From Rossellomorea sp. y25 (GTDB lineage: Bacteria; Bacillota; Bacilli; Bacillales; Bacillaceae_B), in contig NZ_CP145886.1 of assembly GCF_038049935.1 (NCBI RefSeq), positions 4,393,501 through 4,457,500 of the forward strand: a stretch of DNA of 64,000 bases, in the 5' to 3' direction. The first letter of the stretch is position 1; every line of letters starts with the position of its first letter. Below are positions 38,106-48,347 of the stretch, in pieces. Both the position numbers and the translations under genes were made by a program. The notes under the pieces are model-generated. The model worked only from the letters and a program-made list of their open reading frames with translations, was not told the DNA's origin and searched no databases.

Positions 38106-38735
38106 TTATTTTGTACCGTATAAACGATCTCCCGCGTCCCCTAAACCAGGAACGATGTATCCTTTTTCATTCAGCTTCTCATCAAGAGCAGCGATGAAGA
38201 TATCAACGTCAGGATGCGCTTCCTTGATTGCGTCCACCCCTTCAGGACAGGCAACAAGGCACATGAACTTGATGCTTACCGCGCCGCGTTTCTTTAATGA
38301 GTTGATGGCTTCAACAGCAGATCCACCTGTTGCAAGCATCGGATCGACCAGGATGAAGTCACGCTCTTCCACATCACTTGGAAGCTTTACGTAATATTCA
38401 ATCGGTTTAAGAGTCTCAGGGTCACGATATAAACCAACGTGTCCTACTTTTGCAGCCGGGATCAGTTTAAGAATTCCGTCAACCATTCCTAATCCTGCTC
38501 GCAGAATAGGAACGATCCCTAATTTTTTACCTGCAAGTGTTTTGGCCTTTGCGTTGCTTACCGGTGTTTCTACATCAATATCCTCTAACGGTAAATCGCG
38601 TGTGATTTCAAACGCCATTAGTGTCGCCACTTCATCAACAAGCTCACGAAATTCCTTCGTACCTGTTTGTTTATCACGAATAAACGTTAATTTGTGTTGG
38701 ATTAACGGATGATCAAATACATATACTTTGCCCAC
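38106..38735 (-). CDS. upp: Uracil phosphoribosyltransferase
   Basis: Pyrimidine salvage: uracil plus PRPP gives UMP. 209 residues. The PRPP loop [14 protein letters not shown] (about 130-143) and the uracil-binding C-terminus [17 protein letters not shown] (about 192-208) are intact. Its neighbour glyA is the same as in B. subtilis. AAAGGAGAGAGTC precedes the start. A strong hairpin terminator follows, so it is probably monocistronic. Confidence 0.97.
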   Translation of the reverse strand: MGKVYVFDHPLIQHKLTFIRDKQTGTKEFRELVDEVATLMAFEITRDLPLEDIDVETPVSNAKAKTLAGKKLGIVPILRAGLGMVDGILKLIPAAKVGHVGLYRDPETLKPIEYYVKLPSDVEERDFILVDPMLATGGSAVEAINSLKKRGAVSIKFMCLVACPEGVDAIKEAHPDVDIFIAALDEKLNEKGYIVPGLGDAGDRLYGTK

Positions 38736-38935
38736 TCGACTCTCTCCTTTAAGTTCGATTTATGTAAAAATAGTTTGTCCACTTCATTTACACCTCAGAC
38801 TATTGTACATAAAAGACAATTTAAGAGCAACAAGAGATGGGAAGTGTAATGGAATCGTTAGAAATGATATGAGTGGCGAGGGAAAAGACGTGTAAGGTAG
38901 TGGAATCGATTGATTTTTTGGTTAATTATGTAAAT

Positions 38936-39050
38936 CGGCTGGATTAATGCCAGAAACGGCCGGATTTTTTAAAAAAGCCGCTGGATTATTATCAAAATCG
39001 GCCGGATTTTAACGGAAAACGGCTGGATTATCGTAAATAACGGCCGGATT
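38936..39050 (-). repeat. Phrase array E: core CGGCYGGATT, period exactly 21 bp
   Basis: Six cores start at 38936, 38957, 38978, 38999, 39020 and 39041, exactly 21 bases apart, with unrelated spacers. The core is the reverse complement of that in array D (AATCCAGCCG). It lies between the upp start and glyA terminator; the rest of 38736-39115 shows nothing else. Confidence 0.9.
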
Positions 39051-39115
39051 CCCATTTAAGTTGCTCCTCACACCCGGTATTTAGAACTTAAAACCGATGA
39101 ATCATCTACTTTTCT

Positions 39116-39161
39116 ATTAAAAAACCTCTCCACCAGGGAAGTCAGTCCCTAATGAAGAGGT
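39116..39161 (-). terminator. Terminator of glyA
   Basis: ACCTCT/AGAGGT outer stem and AGGGA/TCCCT inner stem; on the minus strand six T follow. Confidence 0.8.
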
Positions 39162-39170
39162 CATCATCAA

Positions 39171-40412
39171 TTATCTTTCTGGATATAATTCGAATTTGCT
39201 TGTCAGGTCGATGACGCGTTTGCGTGCTTCTTCCAATTTTGCCTCGTCTTCATGGTTCTTAAGAGTCAGTGCCATGATGGAAGCAATTTCGTCCATGTCC
39301 TCAAGCCCGAATCCTCTTGACGTAACAGCAGCTGTTCCGATACGGACACCGCTTGTAACGAATGGGCTTTCCGGATCGAATGGGATCGTGTTTTTGTTGA
39401 CGGTGATGCCGATTTCATCCAGGACTTTCTCTGCGATTTTACCAGTCAGTCCAAGTGAACGCAGGTCGATCAGTAGTAGATGGTTGTCTGATCCACCGGA
39501 TACAAGGTTGATTCCTTCTTTAACAAGTCCTTCACCTAAACGGTTGGCATTGTCGATGATGTTCTGTGCGTATTCTTTAAACGAATCCTTCAGAGCTTCA
39601 CCGAATGCAACAGCTTTAGCTGAGATCACGTGCATAAGTGGTCCACCTTGAATGCCAGGGAAGATAGACTTGTCTATTTTCTTTGCAAATTCTTCTCTGC
39701 ATAGGATCATTCCGCCACGAGGTCCGCGCAATGTTTTGTGAGTCGTTGTTGTCACGAAGTCTGCATAAGGAACCGGGTTCTGGTGAAGGCCAGCCGCTAC
39801 AAGACCGGCGATGTGAGCCATATCCACCATTAAGTATGCTCCCACTTCGTCAGCGATTTCACGGAATTTTGCGAAATCGATCGCTCTTGGGTATGCACTT
39901 GCTCCAGCTACGATCAGCTTTGGCTTGTGCTCTAACGCTTTTTGTCTAACATCTTCGTAATTGATCAGGTGCTTTTCTTCATCCACACCATACTCTACGA
40001 AATTATATTGAATTCCACTGAAGTTGACGGCACTTCCGTGAGTCAGATGTCCACCATGAGATAAGTTCATTCCAAGAACTGTGTCACCTTGTTCAAGGAT
40101 TGTGAAGTAGACTGCCATATTGGCTTGTGCTCCTGAGTGAGGCTGAACGTTTACATGTTCTGCTCCAAATAGTTCCTTCGCACGATCGCGAGCCAGATTC
40201 TCAGCTACATCGACATGCTCACAGCCACCATAATAGCGACGACCTGGGTACCCCTCTGCATACTTATTTGTCAGAACGGAGCCTTGTGCTTCCATAACCG
40301 CTTCACTGACAAAGTTTTCAGATGCAATTAACTCAATTTTTGTTCGTTGACGCTCTAATTCATCTTGAATCGCTGCATAAATTTCCGGATCTTGCTTGGC
40401 AATCTTACTCAT
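39171..40412 (-). CDS. glyA: Serine hydroxymethyltransferase
   Basis: PLP enzyme interconverting serine and glycine while charging tetrahydrofolate; 413 residues. The PLP lysine lies in [16 protein letters not shown] (about 221-236). [11 protein letters not shown] and [12 protein letters not shown] are typical. AAGGGGGATATGT precedes the ATG. In B. subtilis glyA is in the PurR regulon; upstream (about 40521-40533, minus) a CACGAACATTA sequence resembles one PurBox half, but no good second box is present, so PurR control is only a possibility. Confidence 0.97.
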   Translation of the reverse strand: MSKIAKQDPEIYAAIQDELERQRTKIELIASENFVSEAVMEAQGSVLTNKYAEGYPGRRYYGGCEHVDVAENLARDRAKELFGAEHVNVQPHSGAQANMAVYFTILEQGDTVLGMNLSHGGHLTHGSAVNFSGIQYNFVEYGVDEEKHLINYEDVRQKALEHKPKLIVAGASAYPRAIDFAKFREIADEVGAYLMVDMAHIAGLVAAGLHQNPVPYADFVTTTTHKTLRGPRGGMILCREEFAKKIDKSIFPGIQGGPLMHVISAKAVAFGEALKDSFKEYAQNIIDNANRLGEGLVKEGINLVSGGSDNHLLLIDLRSLGLTGKIAEKVLDEIGITVNKNTIPFDPESPFVTSGVRIGTAAVTSRGFGLEDMDEIASIMALTLKNHEDEAKLEEARKRVIDLTSKFELYPER

Positions 40413-40541
40413 ACATATCCCCCTTTAATTCATAGGCCCAACTGCTCTAGGTGCCTCATTGATTCATTCAATCTCATTCTAACACGATTCAGCAAAACGC
40501 GAAATAAAAACCTCTAGTCAAAACGTAATGTTCGTGTTTAG

Positions 40542-40794
40542 AGGGACGGACCTCGTGTAATGTTATTCACAATATTATCGATCTACTACCTGACTGGCCC
40601 CCACGAGTAGCATTGTGACTATAATTGTCGAATGATTATAAAATTTTCATGATTGTTAGTGATATCACTGCCTTGATTCAAAATCTCCACTTCCACCCTT
40701 TTATCATAATCATAATCTCCTTAACCCTCTATATAGTTCGGGATTCAAAACAGGTTTCAAATAGACAGAAACACTACAATAAAGGTCCGTCCCT
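40542..40794. repeat. 253-bp segment bounded by inverted copies of the 12-mer
   Basis: AGGGACGGACCTC at 40542-40554 faces AGGTCCGTCCCT at 40783-40794. The interior shows no gene; the stretch 40413-40825 between glyA and ywlG holds only this. Confidence 0.7.
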
Positions 40795-40816
40795 CAACTA
40801 AGAGAAACGGACCTTC
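40782..40816 (-). terminator. Terminator of ywlG built from the 12-mer
   Basis: AAGGTCCGT pairs with ACGGACCTT around 17 bases; on the minus strand TTTATTG follows. One arm is an exact copy of the dispersed 12-mer, so the repeat has been co-opted as a terminator. Confidence 0.55.
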
Positions 40817-40825
40817 CAATGTGCA

Positions 40826-41368
40826 TTATTCGTATACGGCTCTGATTCCGCCTATGAGTTTGGGTCTGGTTTTGGCGAGTGTGACGTGGGCTTCGCCGAG
40901 GTTTTTCTGTGATACCCGGATGGGGACGGCTACGTGTTTCAGGTGCATGCCGATAAAGGTATCTCCGATGTCGATGCCGGCGTCGCCTTGTATATGCTCT
41001 ACCATGACAGGATCTTCAAAGGAGTGATATGCTTGGGTCGCCATCGCTCCACCTGCTTTTCGCACAGGAATGACCGTAACCTCCTCCAGACCTTTTCTTT
41101 CTGCAGCGTCTCTCTCCAAAACGAGCGCCCGGTTTAGATGCTCACAGCATTGAAAAGCCAGTGAAACGCCAATGGAATCGGCCCATCCTTTTAGTTCAGC
41201 ATAAATCATTTCTGCTACTTCAATCGTTCCTGATGTCCCGATCCGCTCCCCCATCACTTCTGATGTGGAACAGCCGACAACAAACACTTGTCCTTTTTTC
41301 ATGTGAACCTGTTCGCTGAAATCTCCCAGGATCGTTTGTAACTCTTCCTTTAATTGAGTGATTTCCAT
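40826..41368 (-). CDS. ywlG: TIGR01440/DUF436 family protein YwlG
   Basis: YwlG family, 180 residues, no signal peptide. The conserved pattern [17 protein letters not shown] (about 33-49) and [12 protein letters not shown] (about 73-84) are visible, with two neighbouring cysteines. The biochemical function is not established. Start at ATG 41368, eight bases after AGGAAG; a GTG three codons upstream abuts the RBS. It follows rpiB by 12 bases, the same pairing as B. subtilis ywlF-ywlG. Confidence 0.88.
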   Translation of the reverse strand: MEITQLKEELQTILGDFSEQVHMKKGQVFVVGCSTSEVMGERIGTSGTIEVAEMIYAELKGWADSIGVSLAFQCCEHLNRALVLERDAAERKGLEEVTVIPVRKAGGAMATQAYHSFEDPVMVEHIQGDAGIDIGDTFIGMHLKHVAVPIRVSQKNLGEAHVTLAKTRPKLIGGIRAVYE

Positions 41369-41380
41369 GGAATCCACTTC

Positions 41381-41824
41381 CTATTGTTTGTCTTCGTATG
41401 CCGTGATTTTCCCAATACGATTGGCATGACGGCCACCTTCGAATTCCGCACCGAGCCATGTTTTGGCGATTTCACGTGCAAGTCCTGGACCAATGACGCG
41501 TTCACCCATGGCTAACATATTGCTGTCATTGTGCTCACGTGTCGCTTTTGCACTGAATACATCATGTACAAGAGCACAGCGAATTCCCTTGACTTTATTA
41601 GCTGAAATGCTCATGCCAATGCCTGTACCACAAATCAGAATGCCGCGATCGAACTCTCCGCTCGCCACTTTTTCTGCAACAGGTACGGCATAGTCCGGAT
41701 AGTCAACGGACGTTCCACACTCACAACCGAAGTCCTCATATTCGAGGCCCAGCTCTTCTAATAATGATTTGATTTCTTCGCGGATATTTACCCCGCCGTG
41801 ATCGGATGCAATTGCAATTTTCAT
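41381..41824 (-). CDS. rpiB: Ribose-5-phosphate isomerase B
   Basis: RpiB/LacAB family isomerase of 147 residues interconverting ribose 5-phosphate and ribulose 5-phosphate. SDHGG at 7-11, the phosphate-binding and catalytic stretch GILICGTGIGMSISANKVKG (Cys about 65) and HDVFSAKATREHNDSNML (about 88-105) are all present. In B. subtilis the gene (ywlF) is followed upstream by ywlE; here a protease and a chemoreceptor gene separate them. Confidence 0.93.
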   Translation of the reverse strand: MKIAIASDHGGVNIREEIKSLLEELGLEYEDFGCECGTSVDYPDYAVPVAEKVASGEFDRGILICGTGIGMSISANKVKGIRCALVHDVFSAKATREHNDSNMLAMGERVIGPGLAREIAKTWLGAEFEGGRHANRIGKITAYEDKQ

Positions 41825-41942
41825 AGTGATCCACTCCCATAGCCTTTGTTACGTTTTATTTTGCCACATACTCTTCATTATATAAAGTTTTTCGGATTCT
41901 TTTTAGCTCCTTTTATATGTTGCTACTCATTCTCAGCTTAAT

Positions 41943-41990
41943 AAGAAAATAGGCTGGGAAGAATAATTCTCCCCAGCCTGAACTTTTATT
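41943..41990 (-). terminator. Terminator of the subtilase gene
   Basis: AGGCTGGGAAGAA and TTCTCCCCAGCCT form a 13-bp stem with loop TAA; a T-rich tail (ATTTTCTTATT) follows on the minus strand. Confidence 0.85.
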
Positions 41991-44900
41991 GGATTCCAAG
42001 CGATATCAGTATATCTTCCAAAGATCTTCCTTCAACACTTTCTTTCGGCTCATGAACAGATTCAACGGTTGGATTCTGTTTCAGATAGTGCTTTTGAGTG
42101 AATGACATATCCTTCTCATTAACCGTCCCATCGAAGTTAATGTCGGCTGAGCGCTCATTTGTTCCCCAATGTTTTTCGACTTCAAGTGCGTCCAATACAT
42201 CAATGACATCGTCTTTATTCACATCTCCAGGGGTAGGCGCTTTTGTGCTTACCCCTGAGTTCCATTGGGCTGCCGGGTTACCGTCATCATCTTTATACCC
42301 TACATTAAAAGGTGTGTGGACGGTGAAATGACCCGGAATATCAACAGAGAAGATCATTTGATCCATTGTCAGCGGGAGTTTTTGAACTTCTGTCTGTGCA
42401 TATCGGTTGATTGATCCTGGATATTCATTGCCCTCTTGATCTTTGACGGTCAGACTTGCCCCCAATTGTGATGGGTCCAATCCGAACCTCCATCCAGGAC
42501 GACCATCTTCTTTTTGTAAGGATTCAGGTGCGGCCAAACTTCCAGATATTTTCGAGAAAGTCGGGATTATAAACATTGGTGTAATAGTCGAGACCATTGA
42601 AATCGTTTCACCTTCATTATTGATGAAATTCGTTTTTGTGTTTTCAAATGTTAAATAACGTTCATAGGAATCACTCTTCACTTTCACTGTTACCTCTGCC
42701 ACCGGAACATCACCCGAAACACCATTCGGGATTTCAGCATGGATCGTAAGCTTCGTTGAAGAGCCTGTTGCGAGATAATCGGAAGAAATGGATGCTCCCA
42801 TTTCAGTAAATTCCGGGTGGATGTTTACGTCTGTAATGTCCACTATTCCTTGTTTGAACGTAAAGCTAGACGTCAATTCCTTTGCATTTGAAAGGTTGTT
42901 CGCCGTTAACGTGATCTTGGTGGTTTCACCCATTCTCACATGTTTTTGCCCGAGTGTCCCTTCCATGTAAGGCGTTCCTTCTTTTACAAACGTATAGTAC
43001 TTGTAATCTTCTCCTAGCCCGGAGGAATTGTAGCCTTGAAGAGCTACATCCAAGCTATTTATGGATGGGTTAAGCGGAATACTGTATTCAAACTCTCCGT
43101 TTTCATCTGTATAGAAACCATCCGTGAAGTATGGACCTCCGCTTTTTACCATGACGAAATTCCCGGTCTGATCGATGTCTACGCCTTCTTCCTGGTATTT
43201 CTCATACGTACGATCCACCACACTTCCTGTAACGGTGTAGGACTCCATCCCTGGTTCGTACTCAATCACCCCTTCATTTACATCCGTTTCAAATTGAGCA
43301 CCTGTTAGGTCGATGATTGTATGATCAGCCATTTCGAATGACTTCCCTTCCTTCGTGGTTGCAATCATCTTCACCTTGTAATGTCCGGCTCCATAAGGGA
43401 CTTTTACTCTTGTAGCAGAAATCGGCTGATCTTCATTTCCTGTGAACGGGAAATACGTTCCATTGAATACAGAACCGATATAATATTCGGTATCTTCAAT
43501 TAGACTAGAGGTATTCATACTTCCCAGATAACCTAATTCTGCATCTGTCTTTCCGTCCACTAGAAGGACATCGATTGTCTTCATTGGAGACTTTAAGTTA
43601 AAGAATAATCCAGGCAATGGTACAAAGGGATAATACAAATCATAATCCCCTGTCAGTGCTTTAGGAGTGGTTTTCGCATAATTGATTCCTTCCTCCATCA
43701 CAACGAAAGCAAAAGGAACCCTGTAGGATTCATTTTTATCCGCTTTGTTTCTAAATGTGACCATTCCCTCATACGTACCGGGCTCTGCTGTCTTTGGAGC
43801 TGTGATAAAAGCATTTATGTTTTTTGTACTATTTCCTTTCACTTTCACTCTTTTATCGATATTTAATACTACGCCATTTTCTGATGCGTCTTTTGAACCC
43901 CTAAATTCGGTTTGGAATTCAATGTCAACGTCAAAAATTTTCGTGTGTTTCTCTGTATTCTTCACCTGGATCGAACGGCTTTCAATAAAAGATGCTCCAT
44001 CTTTAATGGAAAGACCAAAGTTAAGCGCACCCGATGGAGAGTTGATCTCTTTTTCAGCACCATCCATGATCGTGACCGAAGGATTATCGACCATCACACT
44101 CGATGTTGCGCTCAAAGCTTCAATAGGATCGACCTGCCCGCTCCCTGCTTCAAATACACTATAATCTTTCTTTAGTGGGTCTGCCGTATTCATTAGGAGT
44201 GTTTTGATTTCTTCCGGAGTGTATTCAGGGTTCTGCTCTAATAATAGCGCCGCCACCCCCGCTACATAAGGAGATGCCATGGATGTACCAGACAGTCTCT
44301 GATAGGCAGAATCATAGTTATCCAGATAATCGGCACCATTCGCATAAGCCGGTACGGTAGAAAGCACTTGGACTCCTGGAGCCGTTACTTCCGGTTTGAT
44401 TTCATATTGACTGCGTGAAGGTCCCCGGGAGCTGAAGTCTGCCAGGGTTCCCCCTTCTTGTAAAATAGATCCTGCTTCTGAAAACACCATTTCTGATTGA
44501 TCTGTCAGACCATCTTTGATTTTCAACCCATCTTGGTTCGTTAGTGAGAATGTTGGAAGATAATGAACAGATTCCCCTAAATAGTAAGGGATATGCCCTT
44601 CCTCTTTATTATCATTGAATAATAGGATGGCAGAAGCCCCCGCATTTTTGGCCAGCTTGATTTTTTCCGAAAAGGAAATCGCTCCCCTGGATACAAGCAC
44701 GGCTTTCCCTTTCATATCTTTCCCTTGATAATCTGCGTTCTGTCCTAGTCCAACATCTACAACCTCAAGGCTTTGTCCATCCCACCCGGACATAGCATCA
44801 CTAAAATCCTGTGCCATCAAGCGTAATTCTACATCGGCACTTCCGTTACTCAGCGGAACTGTCCCGGTAAATGTATTCACTACTATATCCACATCGTTCG

Positions 44901-46071
44901 CCCCGACACTCAGTGCCAAGGTTGCTGTTGCCGGGGAGCCAAGGGTTTTCATGCCACTTCCGCTGTTCCCTGCAGCAACCACCGATGTGACTCCTGCCAG
45001 CACCGCATTGTTAACAGCGACTGAAGTTGGATAAAGCGGGTCATTGACTTCCGCCCCCAATGATAAGTTGATCACATCCATCCCATCTGAAACAGCACGA
45101 TCGATTGCCGCAATGATGTCACTGCTCGTTCCTCTCCCGTAAGGTCCCAGCACCCTGTATCCATATAAATCCGCTCCAGGGGCGACACCCTTCACACTAA
45201 ATTCACTGCCGCTTGTCCCTTGTCCTGCTATGATGCCGGCTACATGAGTACCGTGGAGGGTGTAATAGACACTGCCAGACGCAACTTCCGGTCTTCCTGA
45301 CTTTTTCCAGTCTTCGTAAGTAGTTTCCATCGGATCAGCATCATCGTCTATGAAATCATATCCGCCTTTGTATGCATCCTTCAAATCGGGATGATTATAG
45401 TCGATGCCTGTATCAATGACTCCGACTTTGATTCCCTCACCGGTAAAGCCTTCTGTATGACTCGTTTCCATGTTATGAGACGGGGATGTCATGATCGGCC
45501 GTTCGGCTTTCTCCTTTACAGGTTGAATCCCCTCTACTTCCTTGTCACTCCAGATGGCTTTGACAACATCCGAATCCAGTAATTTCTCAATCTCGTTTGC
45601 CGGCAGGGACATCGCCACCCCGTTAAATGCCTGTTTATAAGAATGTGTTATTTCATAAGCCGTTTTGCCGGTTTTCTTCTTTCCGATTAAAGCTTCAACG
45701 TCTTTCTTAAATTTTTGGTGCGATCTTTCTACTCTCTCATTGGCTTCTGACAACGAAATCGTTTTTCCCATCTTCACACCAGCAGCGACTTCTGTTTTAG
45801 CTGTATACTGATGAAATTGTACAATGATATCGGTCATATCATCAGCATCCAACCTAATGGAAGGATCCACCAATAGGCCAGTTTGTTGAGATGTCTCTAA
45901 TGTATGGAGAGCTTTTCTCTGCTCTTCTGTCAAAGAAGATAGTATATCTTTTGCCTTTTGTTCTTCTGCATCAGCTGTTTCTGAAGAAAAATACGGATTA
46001 AGCGGTGAAACAAGCAAGCTTGTCGTAAAGACAACCGCAGCTCCTTTTTTAATTACCGATTGAACGTTCAT
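41986..46071 (-). CDS. Large secreted S8 serine protease (Vpr-like) with C-terminal dockerin-like domain
   Basis: Exported subtilisin-family protease of 1361 residues. Signal peptide about 1-36, an I9-type propeptide (about 78-178), and the catalytic domain with Asp220 (VIDTGIDYNH), His273 (HGTHVAG), oxyanion Asn369 (AAGNSG) and Ser597 (GTSMASP). A protease-associated domain (about 410-540) is inserted before Ser. Beta-sandwich (Fn3/Ig-like) modules fill about 670-1270. Residues 1281-1330 form a dockerin type I-like pair of calcium loops (DVNKDDVIDVLD and DINFDGTVNEKD), followed by a short acidic tail (EDILISLGIQ). Dockerins are unusual in Bacillaceae; no cohesin is seen in the window. Secretion to wall or medium is expected. 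It interrupts the usual rpiB-ywlE neighbourhood. Confidence 0.93.
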   Translation of the reverse strand: MNVQSVIKKGAAVVFTTSLLVSPLNPYFSSETADAEEQKAKDILSSLTEEQRKALHTLETSQQTGLLVDPSIRLDADDMTDIIVQFHQYTAKTEVAAGVKMGKTISLSEANERVERSHQKFKKDVEALIGKKKTGKTAYEITHSYKQAFNGVAMSLPANEIEKLLDSDVVKAIWSDKEVEGIQPVKEKAERPIMTSPSHNMETSHTEGFTGEGIKVGVIDTGIDYNHPDLKDAYKGGYDFIDDDADPMETTYEDWKKSGRPEVASGSVYYTLHGTHVAGIIAGQGTSGSEFSVKGVAPGADLYGYRVLGPYGRGTSSDIIAAIDRAVSDGMDVINLSLGAEVNDPLYPTSVAVNNAVLAGVTSVVAAGNSGSGMKTLGSPATATLALSVGANDVDIVVNTFTGTVPLSNGSADVELRLMAQDFSDAMSGWDGQSLEVVDVGLGQNADYQGKDMKGKAVLVSRGAISFSEKIKLAKNAGASAILLFNDNKEEGHIPYYLGESVHYLPTFSLTNQDGLKIKDGLTDQSEMVFSEAGSILQEGGTLADFSSRGPSRSQYEIKPEVTAPGVQVLSTVPAYANGADYLDNYDSAYQRLSGTSMASPYVAGVAALLLEQNPEYTPEEIKTLLMNTADPLKKDYSVFEAGSGQVDPIEALSATSSVMVDNPSVTIMDGAEKEINSPSGALNFGLSIKDGASFIESRSIQVKNTEKHTKIFDVDIEFQTEFRGSKDASENGVVLNIDKRVKVKGNSTKNINAFITAPKTAEPGTYEGMVTFRNKADKNESYRVPFAFVVMEEGINYAKTTPKALTGDYDLYYPFVPLPGLFFNLKSPMKTIDVLLVDGKTDAELGYLGSMNTSSLIEDTEYYIGSVFNGTYFPFTGNEDQPISATRVKVPYGAGHYKVKMIATTKEGKSFEMADHTIIDLTGAQFETDVNEGVIEYEPGMESYTVTGSVVDRTYEKYQEEGVDIDQTGNFVMVKSGGPYFTDGFYTDENGEFEYSIPLNPSINSLDVALQGYNSSGLGEDYKYYTFVKEGTPYMEGTLGQKHVRMGETTKITLTANNLSNAKELTSSFTFKQGIVDITDVNIHPEFTEMGASISSDYLATGSSTKLTIHAEIPNGVSGDVPVAEVTVKVKSDSYERYLTFENTKTNFINNEGETISMVSTITPMFIIPTFSKISGSLAAPESLQKEDGRPGWRFGLDPSQLGASLTVKDQEGNEYPGSINRYAQTEVQKLPLTMDQMIFSVDIPGHFTVHTPFNVGYKDDDGNPAAQWNSGVSTKAPTPGDVNKDDVIDVLDALEVEKHWGTNERSADINFDGTVNEKDMSFTQKHYLKQNPTVESVHEPKESVEGRSLEDILISLGIQ

Positions 46072-46362
46072 AGTGTCCCCCTCTACCTTTTCTCTCTATA
46101 AAGTTTAGTTTTTTTCACTATCTTTATCGTAATAATATTTAAGTAGAGAGGCTATGGGGTTTTTGTTTAGTACTTTCATCTCATCAATTGTAAAAATATC
46201 TTTCAGTTTGAGCGTAATATGAATTTTTTTTAGTAGGATTGAGCTGATAAATTGATATTTAGTTGGGGGAATTTGTTTATAGGAGAGTACTAATAATGAG
46301 ATGGGTCAACTCCCACTATGTATATTTTCTGGAGTGACCTATTCTAGATAGATGTGCACCCG

Positions 46363-46406
46363 AAAAAAGGATGGCCCCAAAATAACTTTTGGGGCCATCC
46401 TTTTTT
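46363..46406. terminator. Terminator of the chemoreceptor gene
   Basis: A perfect 20-bp stem, GGATGGCCCCAAAA/TTTTGGGGCCATCC with flanking A6/T6 and loop TAAC. The stretch 46072-46362 upstream shows only AT-rich sequence with no supportable gene. Confidence 0.95.
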
Positions 46407-46409
46407 CAT

Positions 46410-47699
46410 TTACAAATGAAACCGAGTAATCGTACTCTTCAGTAATTCCGCTTGCTCTTTAAGGTTCAATGCCAATTTCTGTACGTCGCTCATCACAACC
46501 GCTTGTTCTCTTGTAGATTCAGACACTTCTTCCGCTCCGGCAGAGGTTTCTTCTGCAATCGCAGCAACCTCCTGGGATTGCTCTGAAGTCAATCGGATGC
46601 TTTCCATCTGCTGATCTACAAGGACTGAAATGTTTTGAACCGCGTCCGCCACTTCATGGATCGTTTTCGTCATGGTTTCGATCATTTCATTGGTCTGGGT
46701 CCCTTTTTTTGCTTCGGAATTAGCTGAATCGACTTGAGTCTTGATATGTCCAACCACACTGCCAACCTCAGTTTGAATGTTCTTGATGAGTTTTGAAATG
46801 CCTTGTACCGCTTTGCCGCTTTCGTCTGCCAGCTTTCGGACTTCCTCGGCGACAACAGCGAATCCCTTACCGTGTTCTCCTGCCCGCGCCGCTTCAATGG
46901 AGGCATTCAAGGCGAGAAGATTGGTCTGGTTTGCAATATCCCCGACCAGTTGAATGATCTGCTCAACCTTTTTCGCATTGTCTTCCAATCTGTGCACGGC
47001 GTCCAATGAATCTTCATTACCTTTCGCAAGCCGACTGATACCTTCCACCAGGGAATGAATGACTTCCTTGCTCCCTTGAAGCTCCGTCACCATATTCTTG
47101 GACATTTGCTCAGATGATTTGGAGTGATTTTGTACTTCCTGCGCGATTCGAATCACATCTTCAACAGATTCAGCCGTCGTTTGAATGGCCGTGGCCGAGC
47201 TTTCGGCACCTGCTGAAATTTCGCTGATCGTTTTGGAAATGGAATCCGCTTGAGTGGAAGCTGCTTCCGATGCTCTCGACAGCTCTATCACATTCGAATT
47301 TGTTTTGGTGAAATTCTCGTCGATACTCGATACCATGTCGCGGAGGTTATGAAGCATGCGATTGAAGGCCAATGCGAGCGATCGGATTTCATCATCCGAC
47401 TTCGGCACCTCTACTTCCACCGCAATGTCCCCTCGTGCTGCTTTCAACGCCGCCTGTTCCAAACGCTGAAGTGGCTTGACGATAAATCCTGCCGCAAAGA
47501 AAGCCAGCACACCCGACCAGAACACACCCATAACCAGTGTCATGCTCGTAAATAAAAGCTCTTTCATATCAGGTGCAAAAGTAGGCTTGATAAAATAAAT
47601 AAAAAGTGCACTTGTTGAATACGTCACCACCGCAAGAAGCGTGATAAAGAGAACCAACTTCTTTCTAAGACCCGATTTGTAGCTTCTCTCTTTCCCCAT
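46410..47699 (-). CDS. Methyl-accepting chemotaxis protein without a large sensor domain
   Basis: Chemoreceptor-type signal transducer of 429 residues. Two membrane helices (about 14-34 and 46-72) are separated by only about 12 residues, so there is no periplasmic ligand domain. A HAMP domain follows (about 70-122), then the long cytoplasmic coiled coil whose conserved hairpin tip is [20 protein letters not shown] (about 248-267). It likely couples to CheA/CheW and senses a membrane or cytoplasmic signal, or works with other receptors. GGGAAAGAG is the start region. It sits 24 bases after ywlE on the same strand. Confidence 0.92.
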   Translation of the reverse strand: MGKERSYKSGLRKKLVLFITLLAVVTYSTSALFIYFIKPTFAPDMKELLFTSMTLVMGVFWSGVLAFFAAGFIVKPLQRLEQAALKAARGDIAVEVEVPKSDDEIRSLALAFNRMLHNLRDMVSSIDENFTKTNSNVIELSRASEAASTQADSISKTISEISAGAESSATAIQTTAESVEDVIRIAQEVQNHSKSSEQMSKNMVTELQGSKEVIHSLVEGISRLAKGNEDSLDAVHRLEDNAKKVEQIIQLVGDIANQTNLLALNASIEAARAGEHGKGFAVVAEEVRKLADESGKAVQGISKLIKNIQTEVGSVVGHIKTQVDSANSEAKKGTQTNEMIETMTKTIHEVADAVQNISVLVDQQMESIRLTSEQSQEVAAIAEETSAGAEEVSESTREQAVVMSDVQKLALNLKEQAELLKSTITRFHL

Positions 47700-47723
47700 C
47701 CTTTTTCTCTCCCTGTCTCGTCC

Positions 47724-48161
47724 TTATTCCAGCTTTTTCATTAAATCCTCAATCAATGAATCCAACTCTCTGTATGTATTTCTATAGATGTCCACGCTTC
47801 CCCCGTAAGGATCCGACACATCCAAGTCAGCAGGATCTTCAAGGACAAACTCCTTTAGTGTGAAGATTTTGTCCGCCACATGTGGATACTGATCCACAAT
47901 CGCCCGCTTATGATTCGATGTCATCGTAAAAATATAGGAAGCCCAGTCCAGATTCTCTCTCGAAAGTGAACTCGATTGGTGTCTATGTATTATATCGTTC
48001 TCTTTTAGCACTTCTTTAGTCTGAAATGAAGCATCACTTCCATCCATGGCAAAAACCCCTGCAGACTTCACATCAAACTTCTCCGCGCCCTTATGTTTCA
48101 AGACCGCCTCCGCCATAGGACTTCGGCACGTATTTCCTGTACAAACAAATAAAATATTCAT
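47724..48161 (-). CDS. ywlE: Protein arginine phosphatase YwlE
   Basis: Low-molecular-weight phosphatase fold, 145 residues. The P-loop VCTGNTCRSPMAEA (about 6-19) carries the nucleophilic Cys, the Arg and the Thr typical of arginine-specific members such as B. subtilis YwlE, which reverses McsB arginine phosphorylation. The general acid Asp lies in DVSDPYGGSVDIYR (about 115-128). I start it at ATG 48161, with AAGGAGG upstream; the open frame to 48218 has no RBS. Confidence 0.92.
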   Translation of the reverse strand: MNILFVCTGNTCRSPMAEAVLKHKGAEKFDVKSAGVFAMDGSDASFQTKEVLKENDIIHRHQSSSLSRENLDWASYIFTMTSNHKRAIVDQYPHVADKIFTLKEFVLEDPADLDVSDPYGGSVDIYRNTYRELDSLIEDLMKKLE

Positions 48162-48229
48162 CACGTCATCCTCCTTACAGCCTATTATAAAATATTTTCC
48201 AATCTGCCCATAGCCCATTCACAAAAAAA

Positions 48230-48270
48230 GAAAAGCGCAGGGGGCTCCCCTGAAGCAACAAGCATAAACG
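48230..48270 (+). repeat. Remnant of the 126-bp hairpin unit
   Basis: GAAAAGCGCAGGGGGCTC...CAACAAGCATAAACGG matches only the left third of the tandem units at 37444, then stops. Confidence 0.6.
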
Positions 48271-48296
48271 GTAAAACAAAAAAGTCCATCACCATG

Positions 48297-48308
48297 AGGG
48301 ACGGACCT
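48297..48308 (+). repeat. Dispersed 12-mer AGGGACGGACCT
   Basis: Exact intergenic copy between ywlE and mntP, followed by AAAACTCGCAATCTGC, similar to the interior of the element at 13900. Confidence 0.75.
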
Positions 48309-48347
48309 TCGTCTATAAAACTCGCAATCTGCATTTAGCGATCTTTT

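Noticed and set aside
40521..40560. PurBox upstream of glyA
   Set aside because: Only one half resembles the consensus; the second half and its spacing do not fit.
46295..46336. Very short + frame with GGAGAG RBS (13 codons)
   Set aside because: Too short to support as a gene and without context.
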